A stretch of DNA of 64,000 nt from positions 310,001-374,000 of the forward strand of contig DASZEN010000003.1 of the NCBI GenBank assembly GCA_035940775.1, read 5' to 3'. The DNA is from DASQYE01 sp035940775 (GTDB lineage: Bacteria; Acidobacteriota; Blastocatellia; Pyrinomonadales; Pyrinomonadaceae). Below, piece after piece: positions 25,136 to 32,749 of this stretch (position 1 is its first letter; the number at the start of each line of letters is the position of its first letter). The notes under the pieces were generated by a model. The model saw nothing but the letters and a program-made list of their open reading frames with translations. It was not told where the DNA came from and made no database searches. Made by a program: the position numbers and the translations under genes.

Positions 25136-26566
25136 TTATTTAGACGGCGTCGATTCGCGGAAGCGCTCGACGCGGAAACGAGAAAATTTGAGGGGCGTGC
25201 CGGGCGCAATGCCCGCCTTACGCGTGGCGATCTCGACCTGCTGGCGGGCCGTTTCGATGCCCTTGAGGTCTGGTAAAAGCAGCCCGCGCCGCTGTCCCGC
25301 CGCGTCCTCTACGATCACTCCGTAAACGGCCGGGTCGAGGTCTTCAAAGCGGGCGGGCTCGGGCGTCGACAACACATCCACGGAGTAGCGCAGTTGCGGC
25401 AGCTCTTTGGCCGTGATGGGTGTAAAACGAGGGTCGCGCGTCGCCGCGTTAATGGCATTCGCGATCAATTCCTGGGCGAGAGTCTGCTTGACGGGCTCGA
25501 TCGTGCCGATGCAGCCGCGCAGGTCTCCCCTGGCGGTCTTGATGGAAACGAAGCACGCGGCGCGTTGATCGAACATGTCGGGGGGAGCTTCGATCACGAG
25601 ACCGTCGCGCACGAAGGCTTCGACGGCGCGCCGCGCGAGGGCCGGAAGCAACTCGGCAGCGGCGGACACCTCCTCCTTCTCCTCCTGCGGCTGCGGTTGT
25701 TCGGCGGTCGAACTCTCCTCTGTGGCCGCCGTCTTTTGAGCTTTCGTATGTTTAGTCATTGACGGCCTCCGCGCAAGTTGCGCGACCATATAACCGACTC
25801 CGAAGGGCGCTTCGTAATGAAGGACTTCGCAATCCTGTTCGATCTCCTGCACTGTGCCGAGCGCGACGAGCATCGAGCGATAGCCGCACTCGCCCGCCAT
25901 TCGTCTCAAGTCCTGATCTATGGCAACGATGCGCGACGGCTCTCCTTCTCTGAGGCAGGCGACCACCTCCTTATCGAAGAGATGCGCGTCGGCGTTGTAT
26001 CCGGCGGGCGCGCCCGGCTTTAGACGGTGGCTCAAATCGCCGCTGGCGACGAAGGCGGCGCTTCTTCGCGTCGTATCCACGGCATGCTTGATCGAGAGGC
26101 CAAAGCGCAGGTGGTCTTCATTGGACAGGAAGTTGTAGCCGAGCGCGACGACCGAACCCTTCCAGCCGTTACGTTGCAGGAAGTAGAGCGGGACGGCAGT
26201 TCCATGATCGAGAGCGTAGCCGTCGATGCCGACCACAGTATGGTTTTGTTCGGCGGCGGCGCGCTCAATCGCTTCCAACAACTCTTTATCGAGCGGCACT
26301 TCAACCTTCGTGTCCGGGGCACGAAAGCCTGCGAAATCTCCATAGAGATGTTCGTCGTTATAAGCAACGAAGGCATGAGCTTCGAGCGGCGCGTGCGGCG
26401 AAATGATGATGACGGTCTCGGCCCCGCTCGCGATGATGCGTTCTGTGAAATCGCGCATCGCTTCGATAGAGCCGCGAACATCCGTGATCGCTTCGCGCCC
26501 GACTTCCGGCACCATGATCGGCGGGTGCGGGGCGATACCGGCAAAGACCATGTAGCTTGTAGCCAT
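25136..26566 (-). CDS. MEMO (AmmeMemoRadiSam B) - AMMECR1 fusion protein
   Basis: A 476-residue protein. The N-terminal half (about 1-265) is a MEMO/LigB-type class III dioxygenase-like domain (FAGIAPHPPIMVPEVG, SPHAPLEAHAF, ASGDLSHRLK), and the C-terminal half (about 310-476) is an AMMECR1 domain (GLVIEAPPDMFDQRAACFVSI, LRGCIGTIEP, ATRDPRFTPI). A Gln/Glu-rich linker joins them. Separate MEMO and AMMECR1 proteins, with a radical SAM enzyme, make up the AmmeMemoRadiSam system of unknown substrate; no radical SAM gene is adjacent. The start is uncertain: the ATG at 26566 directly abuts GAGGAG, and an ATG at 26551 is also possible. Confidence 0.88.
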   Translation of the reverse strand: MATSYMVFAGIAPHPPIMVPEVGREAITDVRGSIEAMRDFTERIIASGAETVIIISPHAPLEAHAFVAYNDEHLYGDFAGFRAPDTKVEVPLDKELLEAIERAAAEQNHTVVGIDGYALDHGTAVPLYFLQRNGWKGSVVALGYNFLSNEDHLRFGLSIKHAVDTTRRSAAFVASGDLSHRLKPGAPAGYNADAHLFDKEVVACLREGEPSRIVAIDQDLRRMAGECGYRSMLVALGTVQEIEQDCEVLHYEAPFGVGYMVAQLARRPSMTKHTKAQKTAATEESSTAEQPQPQEEKEEVSAAAELLPALARRAVEAFVRDGLVIEAPPDMFDQRAACFVSIKTARGDLRGCIGTIEPVKQTLAQELIANAINAATRDPRFTPITAKELPQLRYSVDVLSTPEPARFEDLDPAVYGVIVEDAAGQRRGLLLPDLKGIETARQQVEIATRKAGIAPGTPLKFSRFRVERFRESTPSK

Positions 26567-26871
26567 CTCCTCTACTGACTCCGCTATCAAGACCTTAGTC
26601 TCCCTCAGCACTCTCTTCGGCGGCGTTCCATAGAGCTACGGAAAAAGACGTATCCTTCGCGGTGCGCGCCATGCGTTCGGACGGACACCCGAACTGATTT
26701 GACCGCAAATACTGGGTAGGGGAACGGGCTCATCTTATCATAGGCCGCGCGTCACCTCGCAAGCCTGAATTGCGTATCGCGTCGAAAGCCATTTATGATG
26801 GGCGACGCACCCCTGCAGAGAGGTGTAGGGGGCCGGGTCTCGAACCCCGGCTATGGAGAGCGTGAGCGTTG
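26567..26871. other. 305-base divergent intergenic region
   Basis: It separates two genes that point away from each other and so should contain both promoters; I could not assign either one with confidence. It contains a GC-rich hairpin at about 26832-26851 that superficially resembles a tRNA T-arm. No gene is visible. Confidence 0.4.
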
Positions 26872-28101
26872 ATGGCGAGTGAAAGATTCGATGTGTTGAT
26901 CGTCGGCGCGGGCCCCGCCGGGTCATTCGCGGCTGAGCAGTTAGCGCGCGCCGGAGGGGTGCGTGTGGCTCTCTTTGACGGGCGACCTGTGGGCGAGCCG
27001 AAGGCATGCGGAGGCGGCGTCACGTCGAAAGCGCTCAAAGCCTGGCCGCACCTCTTACAGGCCGTCGGGCGCATGATCGACGAGCTTGAGATGTATTCGC
27101 CCTCGGGCAAAAGACTCCACCTGAAACTTGCAGAGCCCTTTGCGATCTACTCGCGGCTGGCCTTCGATTCATACCTGCGCGAGCGCGCTCGCGCAGCCGG
27201 AGCAGTCGTCTTCGCGGAGAAGGTCTCGCTCAAAGGGCGCGCCGTCGAAGAAGGGGGAGACTGGACTGTGCGCGGGCAGAAGGGCGGCGCACAGTGGAGC
27301 GCGCCCATGCTCGTCGCGGCCGACGGCGCAAACAGCCCGATCGCGAAAAAGCTGGCTGGCCCGCTGCCTGTGGCCGAGATGGAAGTCGCCTTCGGCTATC
27401 GGACACCGCTGCCGAAGGGGACTGAAGCGCCCGCTGTGGTCGCCTTTCTTCCGGGATGGGCCGGTTACGCCTGGGCCTTTCCGCGCATGGATCACATCTC
27501 TTTCGGTATCGCGACCGCGCAGGATGCCTTCGATCACGCGGCGCTCGACCGTCTCCTATGGGATTTCATGGTCGGTTATTATCGCCGTCGCGCGGACGGA
27601 GGGGGAGGCCGCATCTGGACTGCACGAAAGGGGGATGAAGCGCGCGATGAATCGATCCGGCGAGATGTCGGCGCGCTGGCCGAGCGCTACGCGGCCCGTA
27701 TTCCGGGCCTCGCTGTCGAGACGTGGGACAAGAGGCGCGCGGCGGGCGAGGGTTGGGCGCTGCTTGGCGACGCGGCGGGCTTTGCCGATCCGGTGACGGG
27801 CGAGGGCATCTATTACGCTCTGCGCTCGGCGGAGATTTTCGCCGAAGCCTACATGGAAGGGCAGCCACTGGATTACGAGCGGCGCTGGCGCGCGGATTTC
27901 GGGCGCGAGCTGAGACGTGCATCCGAGATGCGCAGCCGCTTTTACGGAAGCTTCTGGGGAGCGCCTTTCACGGAGAGGATGATCGAGTTTGCGCGCACGC
28001 ATCGCGGCATTCGTAACGTCCTGGGCCAACTCGTCGCGGGCGATCAGGGCTATGTCGATCTCAAGCGCACGCTCGCGCGCCGCGCCCTGTGGCCGCTCTG
28101 A
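26872..28101 (+). CDS. FAD-dependent oxidoreductase, geranylgeranyl reductase family
   Basis: A 409-residue flavoprotein. The Rossmann motif FDVLIVGAGPAGSFAAEQLA is at the N-terminus, PKACGGGVTSKAL follows (the family's substrate-side Cys motif), and the second FAD motif LLGDAAGFADPVTGEGIYYALRSAEI is near residue 298. Related enzymes reduce the double bonds of prenyl chains in menaquinone, archaeal-type lipids or chlorophyll; the substrate here is unknown. The start was taken as the ATG at 26872, with GGAGAG 12 bases upstream, rather than the preceding TTG. The stretch DGRPVGEPKACGGG follows the first FAD-binding strands closely, as in the family. Confidence 0.85.
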   Translation: MASERFDVLIVGAGPAGSFAAEQLARAGGVRVALFDGRPVGEPKACGGGVTSKALKAWPHLLQAVGRMIDELEMYSPSGKRLHLKLAEPFAIYSRLAFDSYLRERARAAGAVVFAEKVSLKGRAVEEGGDWTVRGQKGGAQWSAPMLVAADGANSPIAKKLAGPLPVAEMEVAFGYRTPLPKGTEAPAVVAFLPGWAGYAWAFPRMDHISFGIATAQDAFDHAALDRLLWDFMVGYYRRRADGGGGRIWTARKGDEARDESIRRDVGALAERYAARIPGLAVETWDKRRAAGEGWALLGDAAGFADPVTGEGIYYALRSAEIFAEAYMEGQPLDYERRWRADFGRELRRASEMRSRFYGSFWGAPFTERMIEFARTHRGIRNVLGQLVAGDQGYVDLKRTLARRALWPL

Positions 28102-28150
28102 ACCAGGGCCGAAGAGGATGAACGGCCCACATGGCGGAAGGGCGGCGCTT

Positions 28151-28438
28151 TCATCCCTCTTCTTTATTATCATGGTCGAGCAGCATCGCTCGCGCCTTGC
28201 CGAGCGCCGTCGCATTTTCCAAAACGGTGTGTAGAGTTTCGAGCACCTCTGTGCGGGCATGCAATCGGATTTCGGCGAGCCCTGACAGGAGTTTCGGCAC
28301 TTCGCGCACGCCCTGTATGACGTAGAGAGCGATCTTTTCCGCTTCGAGCCGCTCGTAACCCTCCGTAACTAATAGCTCGACCATCTTTCGCCGCATGTCC
28401 TCGAACATGTCAAATTCGAGACTGGTATCATTAATCAT
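28151..28438 (-). CDS. Small helical protein of unknown function
   Basis: A 95-residue protein that I do not recognise, starting MINDTSLEFDMFEDMRRKMVELLV. It is strongly alpha-helical and charged, with leucine-rich heptad-like runs (LLSGLAEIRLHARTEVLETLHTVL), so it may form a coiled coil or helical bundle. The frame is open further upstream, but the ATG at 28438, with GGAGA 11 bases ahead, gives the sensible start. It lies downstream of another unknown gene on the same strand. Confidence 0.6.
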   Translation of the reverse strand: MINDTSLEFDMFEDMRRKMVELLVTEGYERLEAEKIALYVIQGVREVPKLLSGLAEIRLHARTEVLETLHTVLENATALGKARAMLLDHDNKEEG

Positions 28439-28520
28439 AGACGTAATCTCCGGGCCTGTTTCTAAGTCCCGGCATGTGGACGACCGCGGGGCCGCGAAAT
28501 TGCCGGGCCATCTGAAAATT

Positions 28521-29042
28521 TCAAGCCGAGGCGGTGATGGCCGCCGCGAGTCGTTTCTGCCAGCGCCAGCCTCCGCCCACAAAGTAACGCCATGTGCCCG
28601 TCGAGTGCATATCCTGGTAAAGATAGAAATCGCGGGCGTCGCGTGTGCGGACGTGGACGATGCCGCCGTGCGTCGCTTTCCAGAAGGGCCGCGCGCTCAT
28701 TACCTCCCGGCGAGAGATAAAAAAGGATTGCGGATTCCCGAGCGCCTTTGCGCGGTCGAAGGAAGAGAGGCCGAGCCCGTTTGCGAGTTGGCCCAGCCGA
28801 TCAACGAACGGGACGACGCGCGCCGCAACGCCTGAGACGCTGAAGGAGACGAGGCGGCGCGCGCCGCTCCTCTCGTCGTCAGTCATAAAAACCAGGTACT
28901 CCGGATAGAGTATGAGCAGCCCGCGCGGGATCGTTATGAGCGGCCATACTATGCGGTCGCGCGAAGCCCGCGCCGCGTCCGAGAAAAGCTCGCGCCGCGG
29001 AGTGGCATGCTCGATGTAACTCAAAAATTCTTCGCGCGACAC
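28521..29042 (-). CDS. Conserved-looking protein of unknown function
   Basis: A 173-residue protein that I do not recognise. The GTG start at 29042 has AGAGGAG seven bases upstream. The middle (IPRGLLILYPEYLVFMTDDE and the following Val/Ser-rich strands) looks like a PH-like or beta-barrel fold. A C-terminal Trp/Tyr-rich segment (FYLYQDMHSTGTWRYFVGGGWRWQKR) ends the protein. No signal peptide is visible. It lies 44 bases downstream of the thioesterase gene and is probably co-transcribed. Confidence 0.6.
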   Translation of the reverse strand: MSREEFLSYIEHATPRRELFSDAARASRDRIVWPLITIPRGLLILYPEYLVFMTDDERSGARRLVSFSVSGVAARVVPFVDRLGQLANGLGLSSFDRAKALGNPQSFFISRREVMSARPFWKATHGGIVHVRTRDARDFYLYQDMHSTGTWRYFVGGGWRWQKRLAAAITASA

Positions 29043-29086
29043 GGCGCGTCTCCTCTTTCGGCAATCTCAGGGGGCGCGCGTTTCCC

Positions 29087-29545
29087 TCAACGCGCATGAT
29101 CGGTTTGCGGGTCTGAGGCGACTTGTTGAGTATAGGGCGCGAGGCGGCGGCGAAGCTCTTCCGGGATGGGCACGGTCTCAAACGTCACGCGTCGAACCGA
29201 GACGAGAACGAAGTGCGCTTCGGCGACCAGCTCCGGTTCATCTTTGCGCCGCACCTCGAAATTGAGGCGGATCGATTTCGTTCCGATGCGCCCGACGTAG
29301 ACCGACACGACGAGCAGATCATCCAACTGCGCGGCGCGGCGAAAGTCGCATTCAAGATGGGCGCGCGGCAGCCACACGTCCAACTCATCGAACATCACGC
29401 TGTAGGGCAGGCCGACGGCGCGAAACAACTCCGTCTCCGCAAACTCGAAGAATCGTATATACGCGCCGTAGAAGATAATGCGCGCCGCGTCAACGTCGCC
29501 CCAGCGCACGCGCTCTTCGATAGAGTACTTCCGGGGCTCGTTCAT
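29087..29545 (-). CDS. Acyl-CoA thioesterase, 4HBT (YbgC/FadM) family
   Basis: A 152-residue single hot-dog-fold thioesterase. The motif RVRWGDVDAARIIFYGAYIRFFE contains the catalytic Asp of the YbgC/FadM class and the HotDog helix. The central strands (ARAHLECDFRRAAQLDDLLVVSVYV-like region) and LVAEAHFVLVSVRR also match. The start at the ATG 29545 has AGGGA eight bases upstream; an in-frame upstream start near 29563 would overlap the preceding hydrolase gene. It hydrolyses acyl-CoA thioesters; chain length is not predictable. It forms an operon with the alpha/beta hydrolase. Confidence 0.88.
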   Translation of the reverse strand: MNEPRKYSIEERVRWGDVDAARIIFYGAYIRFFEFAETELFRAVGLPYSVMFDELDVWLPRAHLECDFRRAAQLDDLLVVSVYVGRIGTKSIRLNFEVRRKDEPELVAEAHFVLVSVRRVTFETVPIPEELRRRLAPYTQQVASDPQTDHAR

Positions 29546-29562
29546 AAATTGATCCCTGGTCA

Positions 29563-30366
29563 CTATGGCAGCAGCGCGCGCAGAAATTCCATGAGCGAGC
29601 GATTGAACTCCGAGGGGCGTTCGATGTTCGAGACGTGCGCTGCGCCCGCGATGATTTCCAGGCGCGAGCCGCGAATCTCGCGGCGCATAATCTCGGCATC
29701 GGCAGGAGGCGTCAACTGGTCTTCGCTTCCGACGAAGATGAGCGTCGGCGCGAGAATGCTCGGAAGGAAACCCGTCTGGTCGATGCGCGCGGCCATTCCG
29801 CGCAGGGCGGCGGCTGCGCCTTCGCTCTTTGTGCCCTCGATCATCCGGCGAACGCGCGCGACTATCTCGGGCCGCTCACGGAGCGTGGCGGGCGCAAGCA
29901 CTTTTTTCAGGAAACCGTCGCTGATGGCGCTCATGCCTTCCTTCAAAACCTTCCGGGCCTGCTCTTCGCGCGCGCGCCGTGCGTCGTCCGTGTCGGCTTG
30001 CGGGCGCGTATCGGCGAGCACCAGAGCGCGCACGCGCAAAGGAAAGCGGCGCGCGAAAGCCAGCGCGACGTAGCCGCCCATGGACAGTCCGCCGATGACG
30101 GCGCGGTTGATCTTCAGTTCATCCATCAGCGCGGCCACGTCCCGAGCCATCTCATCCATCGTGGCCGGTTCTTCTGCGGCGCTCGCCTCCGTCTCGCCCA
30201 AACCCCGCAGGTCTGGCGCGAGGACGCGAAAGTTGCCCTGAAGCGCTTCCATTTGCTCGCGCCACATAGAGCGATTGAAGGGGTAACCGTGAAGGAGGAC
30301 GACCGCCGGGCCGCTGCCTTCCGTGTCGTAAGCCATCTCGATCCCGCGCAAACGTGTCTTGCTCAT
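29563..30366 (-). CDS. Alpha/beta-fold hydrolase
   Basis: A 267-residue hydrolase. The oxyanion region is VVLLHGYPFNRSMW, the nucleophile elbow is GLSMGGYVAL (about residue 95), the acid lies near GSEDQLTPP (about 216), and the histidine is in AGAAHVSNIERP (about 246). It resembles carboxylesterases and enol-lactone hydrolases of the MhpC/PcaD type; the substrate is unknown. GAGG lies eight bases before the ATG. It is the head of a short minus-strand run with the thioesterase and two unknown genes. Confidence 0.85.
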   Translation of the reverse strand: MSKTRLRGIEMAYDTEGSGPAVVLLHGYPFNRSMWREQMEALQGNFRVLAPDLRGLGETEASAAEEPATMDEMARDVAALMDELKINRAVIGGLSMGGYVALAFARRFPLRVRALVLADTRPQADTDDARRAREEQARKVLKEGMSAISDGFLKKVLAPATLRERPEIVARVRRMIEGTKSEGAAAALRGMAARIDQTGFLPSILAPTLIFVGSEDQLTPPADAEIMRREIRGSRLEIIAGAAHVSNIERPSEFNRSLMEFLRALLP

Positions 30367-30391
30367 CTTTCGGCCTCGCTCTCGATCAGAG

Positions 30392-31741
30392 TCACTTGAT
30401 ACGGCTCGTTCGGCGCTTCATAAAATCTATCAGGACAAACTGCGAGAGATTGTTGGGATTGGCGAAGTAAGCCTTGCCGTTGGTCATCGCCGACATCTGC
30501 TTGACGAACTCCACGAGGTAGTAGTCGCTCGCCAGCATAAAAGTATTAATCATGATACCGGCTTTGCGGCAAGCCTGGACTTCCTTGAAAGTCTCCGCCA
30601 TTACGAACGGATCGCCGCCCATGGAATTTTTGTAGAGCTTTCGAGTGGAAGGCGCGCCCGCGCCAGCTTGTGCGCTTCGGCTCCGCCCGGAGGGGGCCGT
30701 GGCGGCTACGCCTCCTGCTGCTGATTCCATGAAGCAGGCGGTCGGCTTGCCGTCCGTAACCATCACGATCTGCTTCATCTCTTTGCGCTGCGCCTGAAGG
30801 ATACGCCGCGCGAGTCTCAGGCCCTCGGCGGTGTTGGTGTGGTACGGGCCAACCTGCGTAGTGGCGAGCCGCGCCATCGGCAGCTCTTCGGCGCTGTCGT
30901 GAAAGAGCACTACCTTGAGCGAATCGCCCGGATACTGCGTTCGTATCAGATGCGAGAGCGCGAGCGCCACCTTCTTGGCGGGCGTGAAGCGGTCTTCGCC
31001 GTAGAGGATCATGGAGTGCGAACAGTCGAGCATGACGACCGTTGCGCACGACGACTGGTAATCGCACTGGTGAACGTGCAGGTCGCTGTATTCGAGATTG
31101 AGCGGCACGCCCAGGCCCTCGCGCTGGATGGCCGAGAGCAGCGTCGCGTTCACGTCCAGGTTGACCGTATCACCGAACTCGTAGAGCTTTGAGGCTTGCG
31201 CCGCTTCAACCCCGGTCGAAAGATGCGCGGTATCGTGACGCCCCACGGAACTCTTCCCCATGCTTCCGAGCAGGTTTCTCAAGGTCTTATAACCTAAAAA
31301 GTCGAGCCCCTTTTCCGTCACCTCGAAATGGACGTTGCGTGGCAGGGGTTCGGAAACCTCTCCGGGGCCGCGCGGCCCGCGCTCGCGTTGCTGTTGCGGG
31401 GTGCGTTCCTCTTTCAAATTCAGGTAGCCCTCTTCGACCAGCCTCTCGATCAACTGGTTGAGCATCTCTTCAAGCTGCGAGCCCTTGAACTCTCCCTCGT
31501 TGTCGGCGAGCATCTCGGCGATCTGCTGCTCGTTTATCAATCCCTGTTCAAGCAATGCCTGAAGCAGCGCGCGGCGCAGCGCATCGAGCGACGTATCCTG
31601 TGGCCGTCGCTGCCGCGTCCAATAGTAATCCTCGTCATACCCGGATTGAAGAATCGAATCCGAGAGCGCGTCCATCAGATCGCCCAGATTGATCGAGGAA
31701 ACGTCTATGCCCTTGAATTTTGAGTAACGTGTGAACTTCAT
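30392..31741 (-). CDS. VWA-domain protein of a MoxR/VWA (ChlI/ChlD-like) system
   Basis: A 449-residue protein. The N-terminal half is helical and charged (with an Arg/Gln/Pro-rich insertion around 126-140). A von Willebrand A domain (about 230-430) carries a MIDAS-type motif DCSHS (MLDCSHSMILYGEDRFTPAKK) and the later VTDGKPTA. No signal peptide or membrane segment is visible. VWA proteins of this type partner with MoxR AAA+ ATPases, and such an ATPase is two genes upstream on the same strand. Its ATG follows the stop codon of a hicA remnant directly (TAAATG), so its leader includes that scar. Confidence 0.85.
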   Translation of the reverse strand: MKFTRYSKFKGIDVSSINLGDLMDALSDSILQSGYDEDYYWTRQRRPQDTSLDALRRALLQALLEQGLINEQQIAEMLADNEGEFKGSQLEEMLNQLIERLVEEGYLNLKEERTPQQQRERGPRGPGEVSEPLPRNVHFEVTEKGLDFLGYKTLRNLLGSMGKSSVGRHDTAHLSTGVEAAQASKLYEFGDTVNLDVNATLLSAIQREGLGVPLNLEYSDLHVHQCDYQSSCATVVMLDCSHSMILYGEDRFTPAKKVALALSHLIRTQYPGDSLKVVLFHDSAEELPMARLATTQVGPYHTNTAEGLRLARRILQAQRKEMKQIVMVTDGKPTACFMESAAGGVAATAPSGRSRSAQAGAGAPSTRKLYKNSMGGDPFVMAETFKEVQACRKAGIMINTFMLASDYYLVEFVKQMSAMTNGKAYFANPNNLSQFVLIDFMKRRTSRIK

Positions 31742-31813
31742 TTACTTCTTTCGCCCCGGTTCAGGAACTTGTAAATCCCGGCAGATTTTGCGCGCGAGGA
31801 GATCATTTTATCT
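31742..31813 (-). pseudogene. C-terminal remnant of a HicA toxin
   Basis: On the minus strand, directly after the hicB stop codon, the frame reads NDLLARKICRDLQVPEPG before a stop at 31742. This matches the C-terminal end of HicA-type toxins (…EINDFLARKICRDLG…). The N-terminal part, with the catalytic His, is gone. If one base is removed from the AAAA run near 31806, the upstream GAGATAAAT would read EIND, extending the match. It cannot make active toxin. Confidence 0.7.
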
Positions 31814-31972
31814 CTCAAATACTCGATCGGCCTCAAGCACTAACTCAAGAGCCTCTTTCAGGTTTTCGCGCGCTTCTTCCAAAGTGGCCCCCTGTGTATC
31901 AGCACCGGGCAATTCCTCTACAAAGCCTACCCGGCCTTCGGGGGCTTTGCGATAAACAGCCGTCCAAATCAT
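31808..31972 (-). CDS. HicB-like antitoxin, C-terminally truncated
   Basis: A 54-residue protein, MIWTAVYRKAPEGRVGFVEE…LEEARENLKEALELVLEADR-VFER. This is the partial RNase H-like fold of short HicB antitoxins (pattern GFVEELPGADTQGATLEEARENL). Related proteins are about 70 residues or longer; this one stops just after the final helix and is followed at once by the last 21 codons of a hicA toxin. The gene has no active partner here and may be decaying or expressed as an orphan. Confidence 0.75.
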   Translation of the reverse strand: MIWTAVYRKAPEGRVGFVEELPGADTQGATLEEARENLKEALELVLEADRVFER

Positions 31973-32008
31973 CTCTATAACTTTACCTCTCGGCCTGCGC
32001 CCGAGGCT

Positions 32009-32683
32009 TCAAGCGGCGGTGCGAATGTTTATCTTCTCGACATCGTGAAAGCGCAGCGCGAGGGGCACGGGGCGACCGAAGATGTTGACGAGCACCTTGA
32101 GCGAAACGGTCTCTTTATCGACCGCTTCCACGCGGCCCGTGAAGCTGGCGAAGGGGCCGGATTTGATGCGTACCTGATCGCCCGCAGAGAAGGCGTAGTA
32201 GGTCTTGGTGATGCGGGGTCGAATATACTCCATCACCAATTCCATGTCGTAGATGGTTCGCACGGCCGCTTCCAGATCGACGTAGGAATCTCTGAGCAGC
32301 TCATAGAACGGATTGCGCTCGTCCTGCGAGAGCGCGATGAAAAGGTCTGTCGCCGTGATGCGCGAGCGATGGTTGAAGCGTGCTCTTCTGAAAGCGCGCT
32401 TCAGCAGGTCTATGGTCTCGGGCGCAACGTGCACGGCGGGGCCTTCGCGGCGGGCACACTTCTCAAGGCGCTTTTCGATGAGCGCACGGACTTCGCGCGG
32501 CTCTACGGCGAGGTCGCGCATCAGCGCGTTGAAGAGGTCTGCCTCCTCGAAGGCGAGCGCCTCTATGATGTGTTCGATGGAAATGTAATTCTGATCGCGC
32601 CGCCTCGCTTCCGTCACGGCACGATCGAAGACGCGCCACCCTCTCTCTGTAAATCTTCTAACGTAAGATTCAAGCTCAGACAT
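32009..32683 (-). CDS. ClpN-like domain fused to a NusG-type KOW domain
   Basis: A 224-residue protein. Residues 1-150 contain two Clp-N (Clp repeat) motifs (RVFDRAVTEARRRDQNYISIEHIIEAL and RRARFNHRSRITATDLFIAL). Residues 170-222 read like the C-terminal KOW domain of NusG (AGDQVRIKSGPFASFTGRVE…VLVNIFGRPVPL…VEKI). There is no AAA+ ATPase and no NusG N-terminal domain. It lies between the hicB remnant and the MoxR gene, on the same strand as the MoxR and VWA genes. KOW domains bind ribosomal protein S10, Rho or RNA polymerase partners in NusG; the Clp-N part usually binds substrates or adaptors. The combined function is unknown. Confidence 0.75.
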   Translation of the reverse strand: MSELESYVRRFTERGWRVFDRAVTEARRRDQNYISIEHIIEALAFEEADLFNALMRDLAVEPREVRALIEKRLEKCARREGPAVHVAPETIDLLKRAFRRARFNHRSRITATDLFIALSQDERNPFYELLRDSYVDLEAAVRTIYDMELVMEYIRPRITKTYYAFSAGDQVRIKSGPFASFTGRVEAVDKETVSLKVLVNIFGRPVPLALRFHDVEKINIRTAA

Positions 32684-32749
32684 CTCTCTCGCCTACACTT
32701 TCCGAAGCCCTCGCGGACGGGCTTCCGAATCATGCCAGTTTTTTTGCCT

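Noticed and set aside
26822..26860. A tRNA T-arm-like hairpin (GCCGGGGTTCGAGACCCGGC on the minus strand).
   Set aside because: The loop and stem lengths do not fit a T-arm, and no anticodon arm, D-arm or acceptor stem can be found around it.
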